Assembly: GCA_027293665.1 (NCBI GenBank)
Contig: JAPUFN010000154.1
Location: 1-9,522, forward strand
From: Gammaproteobacteria bacterium
Lineage (GTDB): Bacteria > Pseudomonadota > Gammaproteobacteria > Pseudomonadales > Azotimanducaceae
Length of the DNA: 9,522 nt
Reading direction: 5' to 3'
Within the stretch, counting starts at the first letter, position 1. Each line of letters opens with the position of its first letter. The translations under genes were made by a program, and so were the position numbers. This document shows positions 1 to 7,064 of the stretch, piece after piece. A model generated the notes under the pieces. That model did no database searches. It was not told the origin of the DNA and saw nothing but the letters and a program-made list of their open reading frames with translations.

Positions 1-754
1 CCGGGAAAAAATCCGCGGCGGCGCTGGTGCGGGCAACTGTTGAGCGAACCGTGAGCTGCGGCAGGCGGATACCCTCATTGGCGGCAAACAGGCTCGACCA
101 GGCACCGCCGGCGCAGACCACAGTAGTAGTGCGAACCTGACCATGCTCAGTTACTACCCCGGCGACACGACCTGCCTGGATATCCAGACATCTCACCGCG
201 CAGTTTTCGCGGATGCTGCAGCCACGTCGCTGTGAGGCTTTCGCCAATGCGGGGACTGCGACGAACGGTTCGGCTCTACCATCGCTCGGGGTGTAGAGGC
301 CGCCACAGAACTGGCCGGGTTTGCCGCTGATGAGTTTGTCGACCTCGGCGCTGCTCAGTAGTCGGGTGTCGAGCTGGTGTTGTTCGGCAACACTCAGCCA
401 GCGCTCGTGAGCGGCCAGTTCTTTTTCAGTTTCGGCGAGATAGAGTACGCCCGTGCGCTCAAAGCCCACGTCAGTATCGATCTCTGCGCCGAGGCCGGCC
501 CAGATGTTGATGCTGTCCATCACGATTGGCAGCTCAGCCGCGTCGCGCCCCTGTTGCCGGATCCAGCCCCAGTTGCGGCTCGACTGCTCGCCCGCCACGC
601 GACCTTTCTCGCAAACCAGCACGCTTACCCCGTCTTTCGCCAGAAACCAGGCTGTGGCGATGCCTATGACCCCGGCGCCGATAATCACCACATCGACACT
701 TTCCGGTAAGGGGTCCTGCAGCGTGACTGGGGATTTATCGCTGATCATGGGCAT
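1..754 (-). CDS. FAD-dependent oxidoreductase, DAO/amine-oxidase type (C-terminus cut by window edge)
   Basis: This is a flavoprotein of the D-amino-acid oxidase/glycine oxidase superfamily. Such enzymes oxidise an amine or amino acid C-N bond with FAD; the substrate here is unknown. The first 251 residues are visible. The FAD-binding Rossmann fold begins at about residue 22 with VVIIGAGVIG (G26, G28, G31), and an acidic residue that should bind the FAD ribose ends the second strand (E49 in VLVCEKG). A conserved segment follows at 57-71 (EQSSRNWGWIRQQGRD region), typical of a DadA-like branch, and a GGLYTPSDGRAEP motif lies near residue 152. I chose the ATG at 754 because an in-frame stop lies two codons upstream. 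ATG 748 is equally possible, and neither has a good ribosome binding site. The gene lies 44 bases downstream of the VOC gene on the same strand, so co-transcription is likely. The substrate-binding C-terminal part lies outside the window. Confidence 0.88.
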   Translation of the reverse strand, partial: MPMISDKSPVTLQDPLPESVDVVIIGAGVIGIATAWFLAKDGVSVLVCEKGRVAGEQSSRNWGWIRQQGRDAAELPIVMDSINIWAGLGAEIDTDVGFERTGVLYLAETEKELAAHERWLSVAEQHQLDTRLLSSAEVDKLISGKPGQFCGGLYTPSDGRAEPFVAVPALAKASQRRGCSIRENCAVRCLDIQAGRVAGVVTEHGQVRTTTVVCAGGAWSSLFAANEGIRLPQLTVRSTVARTSAAADFFP

Positions 755-798
755 TGTTCAACTGGGCATGGGGTGCGGGCTTCTCTTGGCCGGTGGGG

Positions 799-1650
799 TC
801 AACCTTTGACTGGCACGACTCGCTCAGGAAAACCCGACCAGGTCCAGGCGTGCGTGGCACGGCTGATTCCCAGCATGACGCTGCCGGTGGCTTTCGGGTG
901 GAGAAACAGGCCATCGAGGTCCTCGTCGCTGCCGGTCCAGTCCGTTGCGGCGAGATCTTTCAAGCGGGCTTGAATCGGCACGAGATCCGGCGCTTCGGCG
1001 TAGCACATGTACAGCGAGGGACCGAATCGGTCGAAGTAACGGCCCATCGTTTTGCTGCGGTCGTAGGGATCGATGGTTTCTACCCGGTCTAGGCGTGTGT
1101 TATCGAACAGTGTAAGTGTGCCCTTGTAGCCGTAGGTGTCCGAGCCGATCGCGACAAACTGCTCCGGATCCAGGTCGAATACCCGGGCGATTTCCGCGGT
1201 ATCCCGCGGCGCATCCGCCGTGAGATGGGTGCATTCGTACAGGGAGTTGACGAGGCCGACACTTTCGAGCTCGCGCAAGGGTGAAACGACAACTCGCAGG
1301 CCAGGTATTCCCAGTGCAGCCGAGTCGAGAAAAAACTGGTCTTCACCGATCGCCAGCGGAGTGATTCCGAGTGATTCGAGATGGCGAGTCAGTGCCGCGA
1401 TATCGGCGGTGGCAAAGCCCGCGGCGAACGGGCCGCTACTGTTGTGGAGGTGATCGGCGATCGGCCCCTCACCTTCAGGCTGGTGTATCTCGATCTCTGA
1501 ATCACCGAGATGAATTACCACGCGTTTGCTGTTCAGTGCCGGGACGCTGTTTTCTCTGACGATCTGAGCATCTAACAATTGGTGCCAGCGGCGTGCCGTG
1601 GCTGCTGCATCGTGCGAAGTCAGCAGGATGCGGTCGACGCGATCCAGCAT
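799..1650 (-). CDS. VOC superfamily protein with two VOC modules, incomplete metal site
   Basis: A 283-residue protein of the vicinal oxygen chelate (glyoxalase/bleomycin resistance/dioxygenase) fold. Module 1 covers about residues 1-125 and module 2 about 135-275. In module 1 the usual ligand histidines appear to be replaced (R7, and A77 or A78), although the acidic EIEIHQP strand (52-58) remains. Module 2 keeps H142 (ECTHLT) and E191 (RLDRVETIDP), but the position normally holding the second histidine reads Y214 (SLYMCYAEA). By eye this resembles a branch with conserved ETIDPYD...KTMGRYF and SLYMCYAE blocks, whose reaction I cannot name. The start at 1650 is supported by AGGAG 7 bases upstream. 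It is the first gene of a probable two-gene minus-strand unit with the FAD oxidoreductase and diverges from the CoA-transferase. It could be an isomerase, a hydrolase-like enzyme or a dioxygenase relative. The fold is fairly secure; the function is not. Confidence 0.82.
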   Translation of the reverse strand: MLDRVDRILLTSHDAAATARRWHQLLDAQIVRENSVPALNSKRVVIHLGDSEIEIHQPEGEGPIADHLHNSSGPFAAGFATADIAALTRHLESLGITPLAIGEDQFFLDSAALGIPGLRVVVSPLRELESVGLVNSLYECTHLTADAPRDTAEIARVFDLDPEQFVAIGSDTYGYKGTLTLFDNTRLDRVETIDPYDRSKTMGRYFDRFGPSLYMCYAEAPDLVPIQARLKDLAATDWTGSDEDLDGLFLHPKATGSVMLGISRATHAWTWSGFPERVVPVKG

Positions 1651-1657
1651 GGTCTGT

Positions 1658-1662
1658 CTCCT
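1658..1662 (-). promoter_or_regulatory. Ribosome binding site of the minus-strand VOC gene
   Basis: AGGAG on the minus strand lies 7 bases before the ATG at 1650. This near-ideal spacing fixes that start. Confidence 0.8.
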
Positions 1663-1691
1663 AACTTGGTGCGGCTCTTGGTCATGTCGGC

Positions 1692-1697
1692 ATCATA
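1692..1697 (-). promoter_or_regulatory. Candidate -10 box for the minus-strand VOC/oxidoreductase unit
   Basis: TATGAT on the minus strand matches five of six bases of TATAAT and would give a leader of about 35 bases before the ATG at 1650. No good -35 box is seen 16-18 bases upstream. That space is instead occupied by the 8-base direct repeat, which suggests activator-dependent transcription. This is inference from position only. Confidence 0.4.
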
Positions 1698-1698
1698 C

Positions 1699-1725
1699 GC
1701 ACTCGCACGATCCCCGTGCACTCGC
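1699..1725. repeat. Direct repeat plus inverted repeat in the divergent control region (candidate operator)
   Basis: GCACTCGC occurs at 1699-1706 and again at 1718-1725, 19 bases apart start to start (nearly two helical turns). Overlapping both copies is an exact inverted repeat: GCACG at 1705-1709 and CGTGC at 1715-1719 with a 5-base spacer. The cluster sits where the -35 box of the minus-strand gene should be. It looks like a transcription factor site, but no regulator gene is present in the window. Confidence 0.4.
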
Positions 1726-1743
1726 TATCTGTGAGTTGTTGAA

Positions 1744-1760
1744 CTTATAGTGGCTATGAG
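1744..1760. promoter_or_regulatory. Interrupted palindrome overlapping a -10-like box for the plus-strand CoA-transferase
   Basis: CTTATAG (1744-1750) and CTATGAG (1754-1760) are inverted copies with one mismatch around a 3-base centre. TATAGT (1746-1751) inside it matches five of six bases of a -10 box and would give a leader of about 48 bases before the ATG at 1806. No good -35 box is seen. A protein bound here would overlap the promoter, as a repressor site would. This is inference from sequence symmetry. Confidence 0.35.
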
Positions 1761-1805
1761 CTGGCCGACGACAAATACTGTGCTGAACATGAGACGCGAG
1801 GAAGG

Positions 1806-3023
1806 ATGGTGGCAGACGAACAATTCCTGTTTTCGGGACTGAAAGTGCTGGATGTGGGGTCCTGGGTCGCGGGCCCGGTCGCAGCAACGATACTTGCAGA
1901 CTACGGGGCCGATGTGATCAAAGTCGAGCTGCCGGGAGTCGGTGACGGCTACCGCGCGTTGGCAGGCTGGGCCGGCACGCCGGACGCGGATGTGAATTAC
2001 ATGTGGCAGATGGATGCCCGAAACAAGAAAAGCCTGAGTCTCAATCTGAAAACGGTCGAAGGCATGGCGGTGCTGCACCAGCTGATCGGCCAGTGCGACG
2101 TCTACGTCACCAATCAGCCCATGCCGCTGCGGCGCGAGTTGAGTCTTAACTTTGAGGACATCAAGCACCTCAATCCGGCGATGATCTACGCCTCGCTGAC
2201 CGCCTATGGCGAAGAAGGCCCGGAACGGGATCGCGAAGGTTTCGATCTTGTCGCCTACTGGTCCCGCACCGGGCTCATGGACCTCGTGCGCGCCCCTGGC
2301 GCACCACCGGCTCAGTCGCTGCCTGGAATGGGTGATCATCCGACTGCTGTTGCACTCTACGCGGGTATCGTTACGGCGTTGCTGAAGCGCGAGCGAACAG
2401 GCAAAGGCGATATGGTCCACACCTCGCTGCTGGCCAACGGGTTGTGGGCACAATCGTGCATTGCACAGGCGGGTTTTGCCGGTGGCAGCTTCGCCCGTTA
2501 TCGCGACACGAAATCGCAACCCGCTTTTGCCCGACTGCTTTACGAAACGCTCGATCATCGCTATCTGCAATTAACAATGGTGCGCACTGAAGATGAGTTT
2601 GCGAGATTTTTGCATGCCACACAGCTCGAAGAACTTCTCGCTGACGAAAGATTTTCGACAGCAGAAAGCCGACTCCAACATGCAGCCGCGTTGGTAGATT
2701 TGTTTTCCGACCGGCTTGGCGAACGCCATTCCGATGAATGGCTGGAGAGATTCGCGACAGAAGGGCTGAATGTGTCCCGGATGGGCCTCGTTGAGGAAAT
2801 GGTTGACGATGAGCAGGTGCGGCTGAATGGGATGGCGGTGCCGCCGGTGGACGCTGATGTTGGAATGCCGCTTGTCATCAACCATCCAATCAAAATCGCC
2901 GGAGTCCCTCAGGTGGGACCGAAACGCGCACCCGATCTCGGTGAGCACACTGATGAGATTCTGCGGCAGCTGGGTTACAGCGATTCAGCGATCAGCGAGT
3001 TACGGCTGGCAGGGGTTGTCTGA
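1806..3023 (+). CDS. Family III CoA-transferase (CaiB/BaiF type)
   Basis: A 405-residue cytoplasmic enzyme of the CaiB/BaiF family, which moves coenzyme A between carboxylic acids through an aspartyl-CoA intermediate and so activates or recycles acids in catabolic pathways. The N-terminal block GLKVLDVGSWVAGPVAA followed by LADYGADVIKVE (11-41) is characteristic. The likely catalytic aspartate is D147 in REGFDLVAYWSRTG. The conserved GMGDH (174-178) and RTGKGDMVHTSLL (197-209) blocks follow. Full length for the family. The purine-rich AGGAAGG directly abuts ATG 1806, so its spacing is short; the next codon, GTG at 1809, has better spacing and may be the real start. It is divergent from the VOC/oxidoreductase pair and lies 83 bases before the DUF1800 gene. 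The acyl donor and acceptor cannot be inferred. Confidence 0.93.
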   Translation: MVADEQFLFSGLKVLDVGSWVAGPVAATILADYGADVIKVELPGVGDGYRALAGWAGTPDADVNYMWQMDARNKKSLSLNLKTVEGMAVLHQLIGQCDVYVTNQPMPLRRELSLNFEDIKHLNPAMIYASLTAYGEEGPERDREGFDLVAYWSRTGLMDLVRAPGAPPAQSLPGMGDHPTAVALYAGIVTALLKRERTGKGDMVHTSLLANGLWAQSCIAQAGFAGGSFARYRDTKSQPAFARLLYETLDHRYLQLTMVRTEDEFARFLHATQLEELLADERFSTAESRLQHAAALVDLFSDRLGERHSDEWLERFATEGLNVSRMGLVEEMVDDEQVRLNGMAVPPVDADVGMPLVINHPIKIAGVPQVGPKRAPDLGEHTDEILRQLGYSDSAISELRLAGVV

Positions 3024-3048
3024 TCGCTCGATCCACCCGTGGGCGATC
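3022..3048. repeat. Imperfect hairpin at the end of the CoA-transferase gene
   Basis: GATCGC (3022-3027) pairs exactly with GCGATC (3043-3048). Inside, CCAC (3033-3036) pairs with GTGG (3039-3042), leaving a 5-base bulge on the left arm. It begins within the stop codon of the CoA-transferase. No T-run follows, so it is not a canonical intrinsic terminator. It could partly end transcription or protect the 3' end. Confidence 0.3.
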
Positions 3049-3070
3049 ATCAAATTGGCGTGCGCTGGGC

Positions 3071-3076
3071 TATACT
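3071..3076 (+). promoter_or_regulatory. Candidate -10 box upstream of the DUF1800 gene
   Basis: TATACT matches five of six bases of the -10 consensus and lies 30 bases before the DUF1800 start. No matching -35 is found at 16-18 bases; TTGGCG at 3055 is too close. If active, it would let the four downstream genes be expressed separately from the CoA-transferase. Confidence 0.35.
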
Positions 3077-3092
3077 CGACGGCAAAGCAACG

Positions 3093-3097
3093 GGAGG
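3093..3097 (+). promoter_or_regulatory. Ribosome binding site of the DUF1800 gene
   Basis: GGAGG ends 9 bases before ATG 3107. It is a strong site, and together with the signal peptide it fixes the start. Confidence 0.75.
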
Positions 3098-3106
3098 CTC
3101 AGTGCT

Positions 3107-4924
3107 ATGCGACGCTTGATTTCGGTCATGTTGGCAGTGCTGTGTGGGCTTGCTGCAACGCCATTACGGGCAGGTGACTGGGCGGAAGATCTCTCAGCGA
3201 TTGCCGATTCACAGTGGTCGGCTCGCAGCGCACGTCATCTGCTGGAAAGAGCTGGATTTGCCGGAACACCGGCGGAGATCGCCACGTTTGCGCAGCTGAC
3301 ACCGAGCCAGGCGGTTGCACAATTGCTGGATATCCCGGTGCAATCCGCGCTCCCACCGTTCGAACATTCAGGCGTTTTCGATCCCGGTCTCGACCCCTTC
3401 CCGGCCAGCCGGCCGGCAACGACCGAGGCGGCCAAGGCGAATGGCGAGGCGCTGGGCATTGAGGTAAAGGCTTCGGGCAACAGGCCCGTGCAGCCGATTG
3501 TCAACAAGTTCTTCTACTGGCTGCGTGCAAGTCGCCTCGAAACTGACCGCGTGGCCTACTGGTGGGCCAACCGGATGCTGACTTCGCCGCAGCCATTGCA
3601 GGAAAAAATGGCTCTCTTCTGGCACGGCCACTTTGCCACGAATGAAGACAAGGTCCGTGACTACCGCAAGATGTTGCAGCAACTCGAACTCTTTCAGCGC
3701 GAAGGTCTCGGTAATTTCCGTACGCTCCTCATCGCCGTGGCACAAGACCCGGCGATGCTGGCTTTCCTTGACGCCGGGGTAAATGTGAAAGGCGCGCCAA
3801 ACGAGAATTTCGCGCGTGAAATCATGGAGCTGTTCACCATGGGCGTCGGTCACTATTCCGAGGAGGATGTTCGCGAAGCCGCCCGCGCATTTACCGGCTG
3901 GAACTATGAAGGTTTGAGATTTCACATCAACGCACTGGCGCATGATGAGGGCGAGAAACTGGTTCTCGGTCGGAAGGGTGCGTTCGGTGGGGTAGAGGTG
4001 ATCGATATCATTCTCGAGCAACCGGTCACCGCCGAGTTCATCGCAGGTAAGCTCTACCGCTACTTCGTGCGTGCTGATCTTTCAGCACCGTTGCAGCGGC
4101 AACTGGGCACCGTGTTGCGCGAGTCCAACTACGATCTCAAATACTTCATGGCGACGCTGTTCCTGGCGAAAGACTTCTACGATGAGGCAACGTTTGCGAC
4201 GCATATTAAAAGCCCGGTGGAACTGGTGATCTCGACCTACCGGAAGCTGGGCCTGACTCACGTTCCGGGAGTGCCCGACTTCAACGTAGTTACCGGCGCG
4301 CTCGGTCAGCGGCTCATGCATCCGCCGACAGTTGCTGGTTGGTCCCAGGGCCGCAGCTGGATCACCCCGGCACTACTTTTCGAGCGCGGCAACTTTATCC
4401 TCGATGTCGTTTATCCGGACATCGGTTTCGTGCCTCCGGACCGCTACCCGTTCTATGGTTTTCAGATTCTCCAGGTGCAGGAGCGGTTGCGGGCTGGTAT
4501 GGACATCTCTGCTGCAACCAAACCGGGGGACGCGGACGTTGGCACGGCAGGAGGGGAGGACATGATGGCGGCGTCGAATCTGCTGGCCGACAGAGACGAA
4601 GCGTTCAACACACGCTATGGCAGCTACCGGGGTTGGCAGATGGCCATTGAACGCGTGAAACCCATCATGCGGGATACGGCAAGACTCAACCTGACGGCGA
4701 TGGTCATGAACGCCGAACTCACCTCGCCGCTGGAGGTTGTCGATTATTTCGCTGCCCGCTTTGTGTCTGTCCCGCTCGATGCCGGTGTCCGCGAGTCGCT
4801 CGCGGTATTTTTCGAAGCCGAACTCGGCACCGCGGATGTCGCCGCGGCACAAAGTTATATGGAAGATGCACTGCGCGTGTTTTTGCACGTGCTTCTGAGT
4901 CGACCGGAATATCAACTCGGGTGA
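3107..4924 (+). CDS. Exported DUF1800 family protein
   Basis: A 605-residue protein of the uncharacterised DUF1800 family, which is commonly encoded next to DUF1501 proteins. Residues 1-22 form a Sec signal peptide: basic MRR, a hydrophobic core ISVMLAVLCGLAA, and a likely cleavage after LRA before GDW. The mature part shows the family hallmarks in order: RHLLERAGFAGTPAEI (43-58), FWHGHFAT (171-178), NENFAREIMELFTMG (232-246), FTGW (262-265), GWSQGRSWITP (411-421) and a terminal RPEYQ (599-603). There is no lipobox and no second membrane segment, so a soluble periplasmic or secreted location is expected. Length is within the family's range. It is followed after 9 bases by the DUF1501 gene, so the two are surely co-transcribed. 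The molecular function is unknown. Confidence 0.93.
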   Translation: MRRLISVMLAVLCGLAATPLRAGDWAEDLSAIADSQWSARSARHLLERAGFAGTPAEIATFAQLTPSQAVAQLLDIPVQSALPPFEHSGVFDPGLDPFPASRPATTEAAKANGEALGIEVKASGNRPVQPIVNKFFYWLRASRLETDRVAYWWANRMLTSPQPLQEKMALFWHGHFATNEDKVRDYRKMLQQLELFQREGLGNFRTLLIAVAQDPAMLAFLDAGVNVKGAPNENFAREIMELFTMGVGHYSEEDVREAARAFTGWNYEGLRFHINALAHDEGEKLVLGRKGAFGGVEVIDIILEQPVTAEFIAGKLYRYFVRADLSAPLQRQLGTVLRESNYDLKYFMATLFLAKDFYDEATFATHIKSPVELVISTYRKLGLTHVPGVPDFNVVTGALGQRLMHPPTVAGWSQGRSWITPALLFERGNFILDVVYPDIGFVPPDRYPFYGFQILQVQERLRAGMDISAATKPGDADVGTAGGEDMMAASNLLADRDEAFNTRYGSYRGWQMAIERVKPIMRDTARLNLTAMVMNAELTSPLEVVDYFAARFVSVPLDAGVRESLAVFFEAELGTADVAAAQSYMEDALRVFLHVLLSRPEYQLG

Positions 4925-4933
4925 GATAGCGAT

Positions 4934-6136
4934 ATGCGCAAGATATCCCTGAATCGCCGACAGATCCTCAAGGGGCTGGCCGGTGCAGGTGCGACGACAC
5001 TGGCGCTGCCGCGCTGGGCGCAGGCGGATTCACTCGAGAATCAATCCGATCGAATCCTGGTGGTGGTCGAGTTGTCCGGTGGCAACGACGGCCTGAATAC
5101 GGTTGTGCCCTACGCGGACGATGCGTACTACCGCCATCGGCCTACGTTGGGTCTGCGACCCGATGCGGTTCGCAAACTCGATGATCATTTCGGCTTGAAT
5201 CCGGGTGCGCTCGGATTCGAACGATTGTGGCAGTCCGGCGATCTGGCGATCGTCCACGGTTGCGGTTACGCGCAGCCGTCGTTTTCGCACTTCACGTCGA
5301 TGGCGTACTGGCACACGGGTGCGCCGCATTCTGGCAGTGAATTTGGCTGGATGGGGCGCCTGGCCGACGCCATGGCGCCCGAACCTCGCGCAAACCTGCT
5401 GATCAGTGTCGGCGCCTCGCAGTCTCTGGCGGTGAAGAGCGCCGTACATACGCCGGTCGTGTTCGATGATCCTGAGCGGTTTCAACGCAACGCCATGATC
5501 CAGTCGCGGCTGGCAATGGAGTCCATCCCAGAGCAGCCACCTGGTAATTCCACACATGAATTTCTCAACTCCGTTGCCAGGAGTGCGGTCGAGTCCTCGG
5601 GCCTGATCAGGCGTGCGTGGGCCGAGTACCAGACCCCCGTTGACTATGGAATTCAGCCGATTGATTTGCCAAAGGTAGCCGCCTGTATCGCGGCGGGATT
5701 GCCAACGCGCCTTTATCATGTCTCGTTTCGCAACAATGCCTTTGACACACACGTGCAACAACCTGCGCTGCATCGGCGCCTGCTGTCCTACGCCTGTGAT
5801 GGTATTCACGGCTTCGTCCGGGACATGGAACGCATCGGTCAGGCAGACAGGGTGGTGGTGCTGGTCTACTCAGAGTTTGGCCGCCGCGTGCCCGAGAACG
5901 CCAATCAGGGGACCGACCACGGCAGTGCAAACGCGGTGTTTCTCGCGGGCAAGCCGGTGAAAGGCGGGCACTATGGTGAGCCGGTCGATCTCGTTAATCT
6001 CGATGAAGGTGACAATCTGAAGTACACGACCGATTTTCGTCGGGTCTACGCCACTGCGATCGATCGCTGGCTGCAACTTGGCGCCGCAGCGCAAGTCCTG
6101 CATGGGGAATTTCCCACATTCGATGCGTTTACCTGA
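4934..6136 (+). CDS. Tat-exported DUF1501 family protein
   Basis: A 400-residue DUF1501 protein; the family is placed with alkaline-phosphatase/sulfatase-like folds, but its reaction is not established. The N-terminus is a twin-arginine signal: LNRRQILKGLAGAGATTLAL (6-25), with a likely cleavage after AQA (residue 31), so the protein is probably exported folded and cofactor-loaded. Family motifs are intact: VVELSGGNDGLNTVVPY (44-60), HFTSMAYWHTG (119-129), FDTH (270-273), YSEFGRRVPEN (312-322) and GTDHG (326-330). D52, D271, H273, E314, D328 and H329 are plausible metal ligands by analogy with the phosphatase clan. The start lies 9 bases after the DUF1800 stop, with only a weak purine site upstream, so translational coupling is likely. 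It probably works with the DUF1800 protein outside the cytoplasm. Confidence 0.94.
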   Translation: MRKISLNRRQILKGLAGAGATTLALPRWAQADSLENQSDRILVVVELSGGNDGLNTVVPYADDAYYRHRPTLGLRPDAVRKLDDHFGLNPGALGFERLWQSGDLAIVHGCGYAQPSFSHFTSMAYWHTGAPHSGSEFGWMGRLADAMAPEPRANLLISVGASQSLAVKSAVHTPVVFDDPERFQRNAMIQSRLAMESIPEQPPGNSTHEFLNSVARSAVESSGLIRRAWAEYQTPVDYGIQPIDLPKVAACIAAGLPTRLYHVSFRNNAFDTHVQQPALHRRLLSYACDGIHGFVRDMERIGQADRVVVLVYSEFGRRVPENANQGTDHGSANAVFLAGKPVKGGHYGEPVDLVNLDEGDNLKYTTDFRRVYATAIDRWLQLGAAAQVLHGEFPTFDAFT

Positions 6137-6163
6137 GATCGACAACCTTCGAGAATTCAGCTC

Positions 6164-7045
6164 ATGAAACTAGTGACGTTCAACACGCAGGATAATCCGA
6201 CACCGCGGCCGGGCGTCGTCCTGGACGAGGCTATCGTCGATCTGCAGCGCAGCGCGGCCGATTTGCCCGCGGACATGATGGGCATTTTACGCGCTGGAGA
6301 TGCAGCACTTGCGGCAACTCGGGTGGCTGGCGAGGCGGGTGCTGATCTGGTTGACCTGACACAGGCGCAACTGTTTGCACCGGTGATGCGGCCTGGCAAA
6401 GTCCTCGCCATCGGTCTCAACTACGCCGACCACATCGGCGAGTCCGGCATGGAGGCACCCAAGCATCAGGTCTGGTTTAACAAGCAGCGCAATTGCATCA
6501 ATGCGCCCTACGCGCCGATCAATTTGCCATCAGTCTCTACCTATCTCGACTACGAGGCTGAATTGTGTCTGGTGATTGGCAAGCGCTGCAAGCATGTGCC
6601 CCGGGAACGCGCGAGCGAAGTCATCGCCGGGTATTGCTGCGGTAACGATGTCAGCGTGCGCGACTGGCAGATGCGGGTGCAAACGATGCAGATTGGTAAA
6701 TCATTCGACACCCACGGTCCAATTGGGCCGTACCTGGTTACGCCCGATGAAGTGGGAGACCCGCATACGCTTGGAATTCGTGGTTGGGTGAACGGTGAGC
6801 TGCGCCAGGAATCCAATACTGAGCACCTGATATACGATTGCTTCGATGCGATTGCGCATCTGACTCAAGCCTTTACCCTCGATGTGGGCGATGTGCTGTT
6901 CATGGGCACGCCGGCCGGAGTGGGTGCTGCCATGAAGCCGCCGCAGTTTCTAGTTGAAGGAGATGTGGTGAAGATTGAGATAGACAAACTCGGCTTCATT
7001 GAAAATACGGTCGTTGCGGAAGACGCGCAATGCATCGTCGAATGA
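6164..7045 (+). CDS. Fumarylacetoacetate hydrolase (FAH) family enzyme
   Basis: A 293-residue cytoplasmic enzyme of the FAH superfamily, whose members hydrolyse, decarboxylate or isomerise beta-diketo or 2-oxo-enoic acids from ring-cleavage pathways with Mg2+ or Mn2+. An N-terminal domain of about 70 residues precedes the catalytic fold that begins at GKVLAIGLNYADHIGE (78-93). The metal ligands are visible: E131 and E133 in DYEAEL, and D162 in GNDVSVRDWQ. K179 in GKSFDTHGPIGPYLVT and the GTPAGVG loop are also family-typical. Full length, with no frameshift. The ribosome binding site is weak. It follows the DUF1501 gene by 27 bases and precedes the dioxygenase-like VOC gene by 19, which suggests it processes the VOC product. 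Hydrolase, hydratase, decarboxylase and isomerase activities cannot be told apart by eye. Confidence 0.93.
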   Translation: MKLVTFNTQDNPTPRPGVVLDEAIVDLQRSAADLPADMMGILRAGDAALAATRVAGEAGADLVDLTQAQLFAPVMRPGKVLAIGLNYADHIGESGMEAPKHQVWFNKQRNCINAPYAPINLPSVSTYLDYEAELCLVIGKRCKHVPRERASEVIAGYCCGNDVSVRDWQMRVQTMQIGKSFDTHGPIGPYLVTPDEVGDPHTLGIRGWVNGELRQESNTEHLIYDCFDAIAHLTQAFTLDVGDVLFMGTPAGVGAAMKPPQFLVEGDVVKIEIDKLGFIENTVVAEDAQCIVE

Positions 7046-7050
7046 CAGCC

Positions 7051-7054
7051 GGAG
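7051..7054 (+). promoter_or_regulatory. Ribosome binding site that decides the start of the VOC dioxygenase-like gene
   Basis: GGAG lies 10 bases before ATG 7065. It favours this start over an in-frame ATG at 6999 inside the FAH gene, which would add 22 residues unlike the family. Confidence 0.6.
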
Positions 7055-7064
7055 ACTTTTAATC

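Noticed and set aside
377..1092. Plus-strand open frames over the oxidoreductase and VOC genes
   Set aside because: The minus strand encodes the FAD-binding motif and VOC strands here; the plus frames overlap each other and have no family features.
1725..2570. Minus-strand open frame of 281 codons opposite the CoA-transferase
   Set aside because: It lies almost wholly antisense to a clearly conserved family III CoA-transferase, shows no recognisable domain, and is an expected product of codon bias in GC-rich DNA.
3055..3076. TTGGCG paired with TATACT as a full sigma-70 promoter
   Set aside because: Only 10 bases separate the two boxes, far from the 16-18 needed; only the -10-like box was kept.
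3368..4021. Minus-strand open frame of 217 codons opposite the DUF1800 gene
   Set aside because: Antisense to intact family motifs of DUF1800, with no recognisable fold and no upstream ribosome binding site of note.
5030..5809. Minus-strand open frame of 259 codons opposite the DUF1501 gene
   Set aside because: Arginine- and histidine-rich composition typical of a shadow frame; the sense strand carries all DUF1501 motifs.
6999..7064. Upstream in-frame start for the VOC dioxygenase-like gene
   Set aside because: It would overlap the FAH gene by 47 bases and add a basic 22-residue tail unlike the family; ATG 7065 has GGAG at workable spacing.
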